A DNA stretch of 64,000 nucleotides from Escarpia spicata. Lineage: Eukaryota > Annelida > Polychaeta > Sabellida > Siboglinidae. Shown here in pieces: positions 10,905-58,950 of the stretch. Position 1 is the stretch's first letter. Every line of letters starts with the position of its first letter. The translations under genes were made by a program, and so were the position numbers. The notes under the pieces are model-generated. The model ran no database searches. It saw nothing but the letters and a program-made list of their open reading frames with translations, and was not told the DNA's origin. The DNA is taken from contig OZ023217.1 in NCBI GenBank assembly GCA_963995525.1, positions 736,501 through 800,500 of the forward strand, in the 5' to 3' direction.

Positions 10905-11390
10905 ACTGTTTTTACCAATAGTTATTGCTGTGAAAAGTGGGGAACCACATATAGTACCACTGTATATTGTATTACAATACTACAAAAAAGTGTGGTTAGA
11001 TTGATGTGTTGTGTCAACAGATTGTGTCACACTAATATGTAATTTCATTGATATCAAATACTGAAGTTCAAAGACTAGGTAGATTTGAAGATCTAGTCAG
11101 ATCTGTTTAAGATCTTTAACAATATGCCAATGCCTGTCAATGTGCAAAACCTGTTTAAAAAAATACCATAATATATTCTTTTCGATTAGAATGTCAATAT
11201 GTATGTCAGAGTGTGAGAACTAATGTCAAATCACTCTGTCTGTCAATTTACGGTGTAACAATTTAGAATTCATTACCTCAATATTGCAAAAGTGCCAACT
11301 TTTCATTCATTTGTTAATCAGTTAAAATCAATATGATTAGCAAATATGAACCTATTGTATGATTTCTGGTATAACAGTTTACATACACAG
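10905..11390 (+). mobile_element. Old LINE fragment, C-terminal end of reverse transcriptase ORF
   Basis: Translation in shifting frames gives CCEKWGTTYSTTVYCITILQ, KSVVRLMCCVNRLCHTN, VLKFKD and FKIFNNMPMPVNVQNLF. This follows the conserved C-terminal pattern of many LINEs (ELWGN-Y, LQK-V-R-I, H-NP-F, LPINIQ-LF). Stops and frameshifts show it is dead. It lies just upstream of the receptor's first coding exon. Confidence 0.6.
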
Positions 11391-11759
11391 TGTTAGTCTG
11401 AACTAATTATATTGTGAAACTTCCATTATTAGTATTATACTTACTAATAATGTAGTACTCAGTAGGATAGCTTAAGTCACTTCTGTTACATTTGACTGAT
11501 ACACATACTAACAACTGTATATATGTTATCATAATGAGTCGACTACGAAACAGTGTAATAGGGGTATACAAGTACATCAGGTAATTCTTCAGTATACCCA
11601 TTTTTCTAACACTAAACTGTTTTTGTTACTATAATTTGTATTGTCTGTGTTCGAAAATAAACATATTGATTGATTGGTTGATATGTTTATCCCATTGGAT
11701 GCATCTAACATTCAGTATTTATGTTTTACAGGTGGAAAAGACGTGACGTGAATGAGTGA

Positions 11760-48252
<36,493 letters not shown>

Positions 48253-48599
48253 CTCTTCCTCCCACTCCGTGTTCTCGTTGGTGCATCTGTGTTGGACTAC
48301 AACATGTGGTCAAAGCCATTGGGTGTATTGTAAATACGAATATTATCTCAACCTGTGGGATAAATGCTTTATATTTCACCCACTGGTGGAAGTGGTATTT
48401 AAAATCCACGTAACTTTCCCTGGGAAGAATTCAGCCACGCCGCTGTTGGGGCACATAAACTGATCTTCAACTTGTGCAAGTTGTTACTTGTGCAAGTGAT
48501 AGACATTACATAGGACAGAAATGTAAAAGTGCAGCCTATATTGACGCCTGTTATACTTAGTCCACTTGTTCAAATGCAGTACCTAAACAGCTACATATT

Positions 48600-50090
48600 A
48601 CACATTTCCCGATTGTGTTAAGATACAGTGTTTACACTGCAACATATCATACATCGCCAACATTGGTTAAGATACAGTGTTAAAATACAGTGGTATTGCA
48701 CACTGCCCAAATGTGTTAAACACTATACCACTACATATTGCACACTGCCCAAATGTGTTAAACACTATACAGCTACTTATTGCACACTCTCAAATGTGTT
48801 AAACATTACACAACTACATATTACACACTGCCTGCATGTGTTAAGCACTATACAGCTACATATTGCACACTGCCCAAATGTGTTAAACACTACAGCTACA
48901 TATTACACACTGCCTGCATGTGTTAAGATATGATATATATATATAATGCTGCATACTACAAACTGCCCAAATGTGTGACATACATGGTCAGGACATGTGT
49001 GCATTACGTCCTATCCATGTGTATGTAGCACACACACACTGCTATATATATTACACATTGGCCACATGTTAAAATACAGTATTTACAGTTGTTGCAAAAT
49101 ACAGGTTGATTTGATTTGCTTTACACTGCCGCGTGTACATACGTATGTTATAATACCACGTTTACATGGCTACTTATTGTAAACAGCCTACCTCTGTTAC
49201 AATAAAAATTATAATATTTTCACAGCAACATACACACTGTCCACACAGTAAATACAATATCTACACTGCTACAAATTACACACTGCCAAAATATGTTAAC
49301 TACAGTATCAACACAGCTACATATTACACACTGCCTACATGTGTTAAATACAGTATCAACACAGCTACATATTACACACTGCCTACATGTGTTAAATACA
49401 GTATCAACACAGCTACATATTACACACTGCCTACATGTGTTAAATACAGTATCAACACAGCTACATATTACACACTGCCTACATGTGTTAAATACAGTAT
49501 CAACACAGCTACATATTACACACTGCCTACATGTGTTAAATACAGTATCAACACAGCTACATATTACACACTGCCTACATGTGTTAAATACAGTATCTAT
49601 GCAGCTATATATTACACACTACCCACATGTGTTGAATACATATCTACAGCTACATGTTATGCACTGCCTACATGTGTTGAACAAAGCGTCTGCACATCAC
49701 ACAATGTCCACGTGTAATACAGTATTTACACTGCTACACTTTACACACTGCCTACATATGTTACATCTACACTGTTAAAATATAACATTTACAGTGCTAC
49801 TGTTACACACTGCCTACATGTGAAAATACAGTTTTAACACAGCTACATATGACACATTTTCCATGTGTTAAATAAAAACATTTACACATGTACATGTTAC
49901 ACATACATGTATTAAAACAATATCTACACATTACATGTTTCCCCTGTGTTAAAACAGTATTTACACTGCTACATATCATGTATTGCCAAAATGTGTTAAA
50001 TACAGTGTCCACACGGCTTCATATCACACATTTCGCCCATCAATCCATGTGTTAAAATACAACATCTACTGGTAGTTAGTCACACACTTA
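48600..50090. repeat. 48-bp repeat field downstream of the receptor stop
   Basis: A core (about 49290-49620) has six or seven near-perfect 48-bp units with CAACACAGCTACATATTACA and CACTGCCTACATGTGTTAAA. It is flanked on both sides by increasingly diverged copies of the same words. It may be transcribed as 3' UTR. Confidence 0.93.
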
Positions 50091-50939
50091 CATATCATAT
50101 ACACAGCAAATGAATGTCAAAATACAGTCCATACACTGAGTGTGTTACACAGAGCGCGTGGATGGTGGAATGTTGTGTCTTAGAATGCAGGGTCTACATT
50201 GTACTTGGGAACGCTGCCCCTGGTTGGAATCTTCAATCTGTGTATGTTTAATTTATGTTGATGTATTCCTGGGTGCATCATGGTGTAACGATCGTGATTT
50301 GAAAGTGATCTAGTATTTAATACATATCTAATTAATCTGATGTGATAAAGTTGTCTAAAGCTGCTTCCTCAACTGAGTCATCCCATCATGCATCTGTCAT
50401 AAATATCAGTCAACCTAATAACAAAGGTAAACTGTTTCTGTTACTTTAGCAAAAATATGTACTGTTTTATTAAACCGATTATACATATTACTTAGGCTAT
50501 GTATGGGTGTTCATGTGAGTTTGTAAAATCACAATATATGCTGAGCATTACTTGGGGGAGGTTAATGATCACCACTTATCGTAGGGCAAACTAAATTGCT
50601 ACAGTACCGCCACCTAGTGACTAAAACATGTCAAAGCAAATTGATGCTTATCGCAATGTTGGGTTGTAAAACGTGCAAATCCCACTCCATGTATTGATGC
50701 GATGGGGAGTTTGATCCAGTGCTAAACGCATGATGTCTTTTGACTTTGTAAACATGTAAGACTATCTCATACACATTGAACATGAATGAATCTGATTCAC
50801 AGTGAGTTGAATTCTCCTGAGGAGGGAGTTTTATACGGTCATTATAAATGATGTAATGTATATGCAAGTTCTATTGCTTGTATGAACAAGAAGTTGTTTC
50901 ATCTTAGTGATATATTTATACATATGCTACTTTAATAAA
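49201..50939 (+). promoter_or_regulatory. Candidate polyadenylation signals
   Basis: AATAAA occurs downstream of the receptor stop at 49201-49206, 49871-49876 and 50934-50939. The sequence alone does not show which, if any, ends the transcript. Confidence 0.3.
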
Positions 50940-51120
50940 AACTACTTTTAATTGTTTACTAACTGAGTTGTTGCTATATGGAATATGTAATCAATTTACT
51001 TGTGTGTGTTGTAATGTCGGGTACATTATTCAAAGTTAGATGACTTCACATTAGTTTACTGATGTATGGTTTTATATTAATGGTGTCAAATAGAATCAGT
51101 GTTAGTCAAGTAATTTACAT
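50100..51120. other. Non-coding stretch, no gene recognised
   Basis: AT-rich sequence; only short open frames without family signatures. Confidence 0.5.
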
Positions 51121-52730
51121 AGGAAGCTAGGACGAAGTTGTTTGGTAGGAAAGTAAGACAAAGTTGGTAGGTAGGAAGATATGACAGAGTTGTTAGGAAG
51201 GAAGGTAAGACAAAGTTGGTAGGTAGGAAGGTAGGACAAAGTTGGTAGGTAGGAAGATATGACAGAGTTGTTAGGAAGGAAGGTAAGACAAAGTTGGTAG
51301 GTAGGAAGATATGACAGAGTTGTTAGGAAGGAAGGTAAGACAAAGTTGGTAGGTAGGAAGGTAGGACAAAGTTGGTAGGTAGGAAGATATGACAGAGTTG
51401 TTAGGAAGGAAGGTAGGACAAAGTTTGTAGGTAGGAAGATATGATAGAGTTGTTAGGAAGGAAGGTAGGACAAAGTTTGTAGGTAGGAAGATATGACAGA
51501 GTTGTTAGGAAGGAAGGTAGGACACAGTTTGTAGGTAGGAAGATATGATAGAGTTGTTAGGAAGGAAGGTAGGACAAAGTTTGTAGGTAGGAAGATATGA
51601 CAGAGTTGTTAGGAAGGAAGGTAGGACACAGTTTGTAGGTAGGAAGATATGATAGAGTTGTTAGGAAGGAAGGTAGGACAAAGTTTGTAGGTAGGAAGAT
51701 ATGACAGAGTTGTTAGGAAGGAAGGTAGGACAAAGTTTGTAGGTAGGAAGATATGATAGAGTTGTTAGGAAGGAAGGTAGGACAAAGTTTGTAGGTAGGA
51801 AGATATGACAGAGTTGTTAGGAAGGAAGGTAAGACAAAGTTGGTAGGTAGGAAGGTAGGACAAAGTTTGTAGGTAGGAAGATATGATAGAGTTGTTAGGT
51901 AGGAAAGTAGGACAACGTTGGTATGTAGGAAGGTAGGACAGATTTGGCAGGAAGGAAGGTAGGACAGAGTTGTTAGGTAAGACAGTAGGACAATCTTGGT
52001 AGGTAGGAAGGTATGATAGAGCTGTTAGGTAGGAAGGTAAGACAAAGTTGGTAGGTAGGAAGGTAGGACAAAGTTGGCAGGTAGGAAGGTAGGACAAAGT
52101 TGGTAGATAGGAAGATAACACAAAGTTGGTAGGTAGGAAGGTAGGACAAAGTTGGTAGGTATGACAGAGTTGTTAGGTAGGAAGGTAGGACAAAGTTGGT
52201 AGATAAGAAGATATGACAAAGTTGGTAGGTCGGAAGGTAGGACAAAGTTAGAAGGTGGGACAAAGTTGGTAGGTAGGACAAAGTTGGAAGGTAGGACAAA
52301 GTTGGTAGGTAGGAAGGTAGGATAAATTTGGTAGGTAGGAAGGTTGAATAAAGTTTGTAGCTAAGAAAGTATGACAGAGTTGTTAGGTAGGACAAAGTTG
52401 GTAGGAAGGAAGGTAGGACACAGTTTGTAGGTAGGAAGGTAGAACAAAGTTGGTAGGTAGGAAGGTAAGACAAAGTGTGTAGGTAGGAAGGTAGTATAAA
52501 GTTGGTAGGAAAGAAGGTAAGGCAGAGTTGGTAGGTAGGAAGGTAGGAAAAAGTTGGTAGGTAGGAAGGTAGAACAAAGTTGGTAGGAAGGAAGGTAGGA
52601 CAGAGTTAGTAGGAAGGAAGGTAGAACAAAATTGATAGGTAGGAAGGTGGGACAAACTTGGTAGGAAGAAAGGTAGGACAAAGTTGGTAGGTAAGAACAT
52701 TTGACTGAGTTTAAAAGTTTGACTGAATTG
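51121..52730. repeat. 26-bp minisatellite, large array
   Basis: About 60 copies of GTTGGTAGGTAGGAAGGTAG plus GACAAA. Between 51,180 and 51,900 units alternate (GATATGACAGAGTTGTTAGG versus GGACAAAGTTTGTAGG) in a higher-order pattern. Diverged relatives continue at 55,534-55,880 and 57,640-58,310, so one old array has been cut by later insertions. Confidence 0.96.
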
Positions 52731-52753
52731 GAAGGTTTGACATGATTGGTAAG

Positions 52754-52817
52754 TGTTATGTTTGTCTATTAGGTGGAATAGAGGCATCAACGTATACAAT
52801 GAGTGCACCACACAACA
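52754..52817 (-). repeat. 3' LTR remnant of the Gypsy-like element
   Basis: It has the same ends as the 5' LTR (TGTTGTGTGGTGCACTCATT ... CATAACA) but is 64 bp long instead of 150 bp. The purine tract AAAAAAGGAGG lies directly before it on the minus strand, as expected. Confidence 0.72.
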
Positions 52818-53017
52818 CCTCCTTTTTTAAACAAAAGACTAATGTTAGGCTTATGTAATGAATGTACTCAGTAATGTATACTATATATCAAAATAATATC
52901 GATTATTGATTAGTGCTAGGTAACTGACAGAATATATTGATCCTTAACTAATGCTACAACCTAATCAGTGCGCATACATTAGTGTTTCACATTAAACCAT
53001 GTAGATGAACTTAGTGT

Positions 53018-53187
53018 ACAGTACCACACACACACCACACACACCACATACACCACACACACCACACACACACCACATACACCACACACACACCACACAC
53101 ACACACACCACACACACACCACATACACCACACACACCACACACACACCACACACACACACACCACACACACCACACACACACACTA

Positions 53188-53218
<31 letters not shown>

Positions 53219-53275
53219 CACCACATGCACACACACACACACCACACACACCACACACACCACACACACACACTA

Positions 53276-53306
<31 letters not shown>

Positions 53307-53370
53307 CCACATGCACACACACACACACCACACACACACACGCCGCACGCACACGCACATATACACACAA
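53018..53370. repeat. CA microsatellite
   Basis: About 350 bp of CACACAC with CAC phase slips (ACACCACAC), inside the Gypsy-like element between integrase and 3' LTR. Confidence 0.97.
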
Positions 53371-53399
53371 GCAAAGCCATGTAAGGGTCATTCTCCTTC

Positions 53400-53900
53400 T
53401 TGAGGAGTGATTTGGTCGTCTGCACTGCGCGCTCTGCGGCTCCGTTATGCTGAGGCTACCCGGTAGAGCTAGTAATGTGTTGGAACGCGTATTCATGTAG
53501 CTTACGAACTTTCGGAATTCCGACACGTATTGAGGACCAATGTCCGAAGTCAAAACTTTAGGAATGCCATGACGAGCAAATATCGACTTCTTGTGCTCTA
53601 CAATATGACGTGTGTCGAGCTCTTCCAGTAACTTCTATGTAGGGTGAATAAGAATCTACTACTAACAGATACCATCGTCCAAGAAAGTAAAACAAGTCAC
53701 TACCTAAATGTTCCCACGGACATGGTGGAAACTCACTCGGTTTGAGCGGTTCGACCACATGATTTGCCCTCTTTCTACACGTGATACAGTTTCGAACCAT
53801 TTGCGATTCGCTGGAACACACCAAGCAACCAACCAGTGGATAAGGAACATTACGAGGAGTGAAGATCGCCAACGGACGCGCATCTTGTTGCACTTTAACC
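53400..53900 (-). pseudogene. Integrase remnant of the Gypsy-like element
   Basis: The minus strand encodes NCITCRKRANHVVEPLKPSE, then CPWEHLGSDLFYFLGRWYLL and VVDSYSPYIEVT, then after a shift SDIGPQYVSEFRKFVSYMN. This follows the Gypsy integrase pattern (CxxC of the zinc finger, D of GTDLF, D of SDNGPQ; here Asn is Ile). It is frameshifted at about 53,555. Confidence 0.82.
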
Positions 53901-53934
53901 TCATATTCTTCTCCTGACCTGATCCTTTAAACAA

Positions 53935-54185
53935 AGATTTAAACTCATCCCTGAACTCACTCCATCAACATGGCAACTGGTGAAGCCTAACTTAGCGCAT
54001 ATAATTCTGCTCAACGATGCAATAGTTTGGCCTACAACATACACACATTCACGATGTTCACATGAACCAACTTTCAGTACACTGTCAAATTGTCCAACAA
54101 TTGGTATGGTTGTGTCCCCCGGTCCTACTAGTCTCTTGGTTGTAGGTACCAAAGAAGCTCCTATACACAACCTCCTTGGCACCTC
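53935..54185 (-). pseudogene. Protease-region remnant of the Gypsy-like element
   Basis: The minus strand reads IPIVGQFDSVLKVGSCEHRE, CVYVVGQTIASLSRIICAKL and GF, which resembles the end of Gypsy aspartic proteases (G-F...YVV...LLG...A--LG). The catalytic part is not seen. Confidence 0.6.
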
Positions 54186-54269
54186 GGAGACATCGCTCCA
54201 GTGTCCAGTTTGAACCTAACTGGTATTCTCAACTCTTGCACTTGAACTAGTCTTGTTCAGCTATTCATG

Positions 54270-55000
54270 TTGTCACCGTTTTCACCAAGGAACGATACGT
54301 TGTGTTGATCTGTATCAACAACGTTCACTTTTGCCTCTGTCTGAGGCTTACGACAGCGAATCTTGGATATGTCCATCGAGTCCGCACGCTTTTCACTTTA
54401 CACCATCCCTTTATGTGTTTGACATGTCCTCGTCGAGTACATCCCTTTGAAGATTGCATGTGAGACTGGGCGGCGGATTTCACTTTTCAACGCTGATTGC
54501 GGGCCCCCACAGCGTCTACCAACTGGGTATGCATGTTTACGTCTCGCATGTCCCTTTCTACGTCCTCCGCTTGTCGTGCCATCGATACAGCTTGGGCTTC
54601 GGTCAGAAGATTTACATCCATCTTCTGCATTTCGCGAGACACCTCTTGATCCCGTACAACTACAACGATGCGATCCCTAATCCATTGTCTCTCCTTCCGC
54701 TTGCACTTTGCGAACTAATTTCACCCTCTCGTAAATGACGTATCGCCGTGGTGGAAAATAGTCATCAAATGCTTTCTTTACACTGGTATATTTACTAACT
54801 TCAACTGCAGGGAGGCCAAGATTGGAAATTGTCCATTCAGCCCTTGGTCCTATACTGTAAATAGACTGTCAATTTGTAAACTATCTTCTTCCTGGTGATG
54901 TTTGGAAATCGTCCGGAATCCTGACCACCGACTGATCCACTGTGACCAGATCTCGGTAAGAAAGTCAAACTCATTTGGCAGATTGAACTTGGACCCCATT
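54270..55000 (-). pseudogene. Gag-like remnant of the Gypsy-like element
   Basis: From the minus-strand ATG near 55000 the frame reads MGSKFNLPNEFDFLTEIWSQ and WISRWSGFRTIS, the W-x-x-W start of Gypsy gag proteins, before a stop near 54,860. Later parts are in other frames with stops. Confidence 0.6.
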
Positions 55001-55383
55001 GTTTTGTTATTGCAACTTGCAACAACTTCGACTACTCAGTAGGTCTTACTTGTCGATCCGCAAACACAAAATACCTGTACTTTACTACTTCAACGCTGAC
55101 TACTGGAAAATTGTTGGACTTTCGATAAACCAAAGGCTTCCTTGTCCGCATGCCGTCTGGAACTTACAGCTCTGGACGGCAATCTGGTTAAATCTTGTTA
55201 AATATTGTTACTGTTGTCTTGTTTGTTCGCTCGGTGGCGCCACTTGAAATTTCACGCCACTGATCCAGAGCGAACGTTTGGTCTTCAAAGTACGTACATC
55301 GCACTTCACGAGTTGCGTCCACTTACTCGGTATGCCATTCGGTTCTCTGTGTCGTTCGCTCAATTCACCATATCGGGCCACCA

Positions 55384-55533
55384 TGTTATGTTGTGTCTAC
55401 TAGATGACATGGAAACATAATGGCCATCACGTAACGAATGCCGACCGGCCTGGCGCCGAGAGGGTAAGCGGAACTATTTATTAGATAAAAACACATAGCG
55501 TCATCAACGTAACGATGAGTACATCACACAACA
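55384..55533 (-). repeat. 5' LTR of the Gypsy-like element
   Basis: On the minus strand it starts TGTTGTGTGATGTACTCATC and ends CATAACA (TG...CA). It is followed by TGGTGGCCCGATATGG, consistent with a tRNA primer-binding site. Confidence 0.75.
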
Positions 55534-55880
55534 GTTTGCAGGTTTCACTGAGTTGATAGGTTTAAATGTTTGGTTGAATTGGTCAGAAGGTTTGACTGGT
55601 ACATTTGAATAGTTGATTGAGTTGGTAGTTTTGAAGGTTTGGTTGAGTTGGTAAGTGAAAATTTGAAAGAGTTGTTAGATTTGATGGAGGAACATGGTTC
55701 GTAGGTCGGAATATATAGGCATAATTTTAGTTGGTAGGTCGGAACATGGAAGAAACTTGGTAACAGGACTGGGTTTGTAGATTTGAAGGTTTGCCCAAGT
55801 TGCTTTGTAGAAATGTTTGACTGAGTTGGTGGGTAGGAAAATGCAACTGTGTCCTAGTAAGGTTGGAGTGGGTTCAATCA
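55534..55880. repeat. Diverged remains of the 26-bp array
   Basis: Words such as GAGTTGGTAGGT, GGTAGGTCGGAA and AAGGTTTGACTG are degenerate forms of the array unit, resuming after the Gypsy-like element. Confidence 0.7.
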
Positions 55881-57610
55881 CAACCAATCACAATCACAAT
55901 ATTTTATTGCTCCTTGGGAGGGAAATTCATTTGGAGTATAAAAGTATATTAAAACAACTAAAACAAATGTACATGCAATATAAAATAAAATAAATAGTAA
56001 TAAAAGTTATATCGGTTAAATAAATAAGTTGAAATGAGTTAAATATGTTAAATAAGATAAATAAGTTACAAAAGTTCAATCATATCACAAATCACAAATC
56101 ATCTCAGGCTCACTCAGTGTCATACTGGCAGGGAAGACTGGCAGAGATGGAGGGAACGAAGGTCAGTTACTCATTCATTAGTCTAATTGACGAGGGAACA
56201 AATGAGTTTCGAGTGCGATTCAATTACCAGAGAGGGATTTGAAAGCGGCGGCCAGAGGGAAGTAGTTTCTAGCAGGGAAACAGGGGATGTTCGGGGTCTG
56301 AAGAGAGGTTCCTTCCCTTTCTCTCTGCCCGTTGCCTATATAGATCCTCTAGACTGGTCTGCTCTTTTCCCACCACCTTGCCACTAACCCTGACTGTTCG
56401 TGCCAGAGTGTTGCGATGGACGATACTCGGGCCGCCGCACTACACAAGAAACCCAAACGTAATACAGCTTTCGATGTAGCATCTGTAGAAGGTTTGTAGA
56501 ACATGTGTGCTGACACTGAATGACCTGAGCTTGGGTAAAAATTACAGCATTTTGCTGGCACTTTATGTTAATTACCGCTGTATTTTCACCAAATGTGAGC
56601 TTTGCATCTATGATAGTGCCAAGATACTTGTATTCATCTACTCTCCTTACACACTCTCGGTTAATGAATAGTCTCTTGGGAGGAGTAGGATTTTTCCTAA
56701 AATCTATTATGAGTTCTTCAGTTTTACGAACGTTCAGGTCTAGGAAATGATTGTCGCATCCACAATGTTAAATCAGCTACAGCGCACGCACACACTTGAT
56801 CAGAGCCGGATAGCTGTGTCATCGCTGTATTTGATAACACTGACGCTCCCCTGGCTGCTACGACAGTCGTCAGTGCAAAGTGTGAATAGAACAGGGGAGA
56901 TCACCGAGCCCTGTGGGACACCGGTGAAAGTGAAGAGTGAGCTCGACACAGCACCATTACAGCGCACTACTTGCGTACGCTCAGTAAGAAACTGGTTTAC
57001 CCACAAGATGATGTGTGGGTTCACATGCATATTGACAAGTTTACTCATCATGACGAACAGTCAATCAAGACTATCCTAGCAAACGACTTGGGTTTTTCCA
57101 GGTGAGTATACACACTATGACATAGAGTGAGGACTGCATCATCCACACCTCGATTGTGTTTATACGCAAATTGGAGGGGATCCAGTTGATCCCCAACATG
57201 CTGCAGGAGAGGACGAAGTACGAGTCGCTCAAAGCACTTCATGACGACTGAGGTAAGCGCCACTGGGCGGTAGTCGTTAAGAACAGATAGCACAGGTTTC
57301 TTGGGGACAGGACATATTACTGACGATTTCCAGGCCGGGGGGATGCGATGCTGCTTCAGAGACCAATTGAAAAGGATGCTGAACACTGCACCCAGCTGAG
57401 CATGGCACTCCTTGAGGACCCGACCACTGACGTTGTCAGGTCCAGCTGCCTTGTGAGGATTAACGTGCTTGAAGATCTTACTGACGTCATCAGGAGTTGT
57501 TTCTGGGGTATCATCCTCAGTGAGCTGAGACTCAATATCGTCCACCGCCTCCTGACGCTCACGTGAGAAGTCATGCCGGTCAAAACGCCAAAAGAATGAA
57601 TTCAAGTTCT
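55876..57610 (-). mobile_element. LINE of Rex1/Babar-like type, 5'-truncated
   Basis: Minus-strand reverse transcriptase: KIFKHVNPHKAAGPDNVSGR, VICPVPKKPVLSVLNDYRPV, ALTSVVMKCFERLV, then VPQGSVISPVLFTL, KYSDDTAIRL (catalytic YxDD with Ser), and VRKTEELIIDFRKNPTPP and YKYLGTIIDAKLTF. A gap and shift near 57,055 remove the residues after LIDCSS. The 3' end has TTGTGA-type short repeats (about 55,876-55,905). It sits inside the old 26-bp array. Confidence 0.87.
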
Positions 57611-57639
57611 CAGCGAAATTGAGACTATAAAGCTGGTAA

Positions 57640-58310
57640 GTTTAAGGGATTGGCTGCGTTGTTATGTTATAAAGTGGGACTGAGTTGGTAGGAAGGAAGG
57701 TTTGTCAGTTTCGTAGATAGGAAAGTTTGACTGTCATGGTTTGGATGAAAGGTAGGACGTAAATAGTAGGTAGGAAGATACTGCATGAGGTGGTAGGTCG
57801 GAACGTAGGACTGTGTTGGGCGGTAGGGATGCAGGATTAATTTGACAGGTTGGAAGCGTCACTAAAGAGGGAGTGAGGTGCTAGATTCCGAGGTGGCATT
57901 ACGTTGGTATCTAGGAAGGATTAAGTTAGTAAGAAGAAACGTGGGGCGACGTTGATAGATATGGAAGTGGAACTTAGTTGGCAGGTAGGAAAGTGGGACA
58001 AAGGTGGTAGCAATTAAGGTGTGGTTATTTTGGTAGATAGAAATGTGGGACTTAATTGGTAGGTAGGACGGTTGCATCGAGTTGTTAGGTAAGCATGTAA
58101 GATTGAATTGCTTGGTAGGACCGTAGGAGTAATTTAACAATTTGGAAAGTGCGACTTATTTGATATGTTTGAAAGTGGGACGGAGATGGTAGGTAGGAAG
58201 ATAGGACCATATTGATAGTTTCGGAGGTGGCATTATTTTGGTAGCTAGGAAGGACTAAGTTAGTAAGTTGAAAAGTTGGCCTACGTTGGAAGGTAGGGAG
58301 GTTTCACTAA
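57640..58310. repeat. Diverged remains of the 26-bp array
   Basis: Degenerate units such as TGGTAGGTAGGAAGATA, GTTGGTAGGAAGGAAGG and GTTGGCAGGTAGGAAAGTGG, older than the homogeneous array at 51-52.7 kb. Confidence 0.75.
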
Positions 58311-58950
58311 GTTCGATCCTCTGACCCTCGACGGTTCGCTGGCCCAGAACGGCTGACGCTGTAGGAACTGGCTGATTTCCGCGCAACGGAGCGACTCAAG
58401 CTGTAAGTAATTGTTCCGTTCCCGCCTCCACCTGCATAGCAACATGTTAGTAGGATTCGCCATAGCCAAATTCACCCATATTAGTAATCATCCGAATTAC
58501 GAGATCATTCCTTGTCTGTAATTTACATCCAAACTGGTCCGGAACACATCCAATTAAGCGCCGTCTGGTTGGCTCTAAATATTTTCTTTCTGTTGTATGT
58601 ATCGAGTGGTCAGTACTATATTTAATAATACTAGCGACAGGATCGAATACACAACGTGGTTACTGATCAACTGGACTAATGTTGATGGACGAACGCCTCT
58701 AGTACGATTAGTAGGACAACTAATTTGGGTTATTTAAGTAAAGAGAAAATTTAGGAAAACATGCAGGGTACATGTAGTTATTACAGCGAAATCTATATGT
58801 GTCCAGATAACCGACAACATGCACATACACAATGTGACTCACTCACAGACTTGACACTGACAGCAATCATGTTGCCATTAGGTGATAATAGGGCGTTTAT
58901 ATACATTGAATTTACCTTGAATCCTCCTCTTCTACGTAGTAGTCAAGGAG
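58311..58950. other. Non-coding stretch, no gene recognised
   Basis: A GC-richer block at 58,315-58,480 gives a short minus-strand frame without family signature. Confidence 0.4.

Larger units (their letters stand above)
52754..55533 (-). mobile_element. Decayed Gypsy-like LTR retrotransposon inserted in the 26-bp array
   Basis: In minus-strand order: an LTR (55533-55384), a TGG-starting primer-binding-like site, gag-like sequence from about 55000, a protease-like region, integrase, a purine tract and a shortened second LTR (52817-52754). The reverse transcriptase and RNase H are missing, so there is a large internal deletion. It also carries a CA microsatellite near its 3' end. Several stops and shifts show it is inactive. 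Confidence 0.8.

Noticed and set aside
51765..52811. Minus-strand frames with SYLPTYQLCPTFLPTN repeats
   Set aside because: They come from the 26-bp array and have no other support.
53005..53403. His/Thr-rich and Cys/Val-rich frames
   Set aside because: Microsatellite CA repeats read in different frames.
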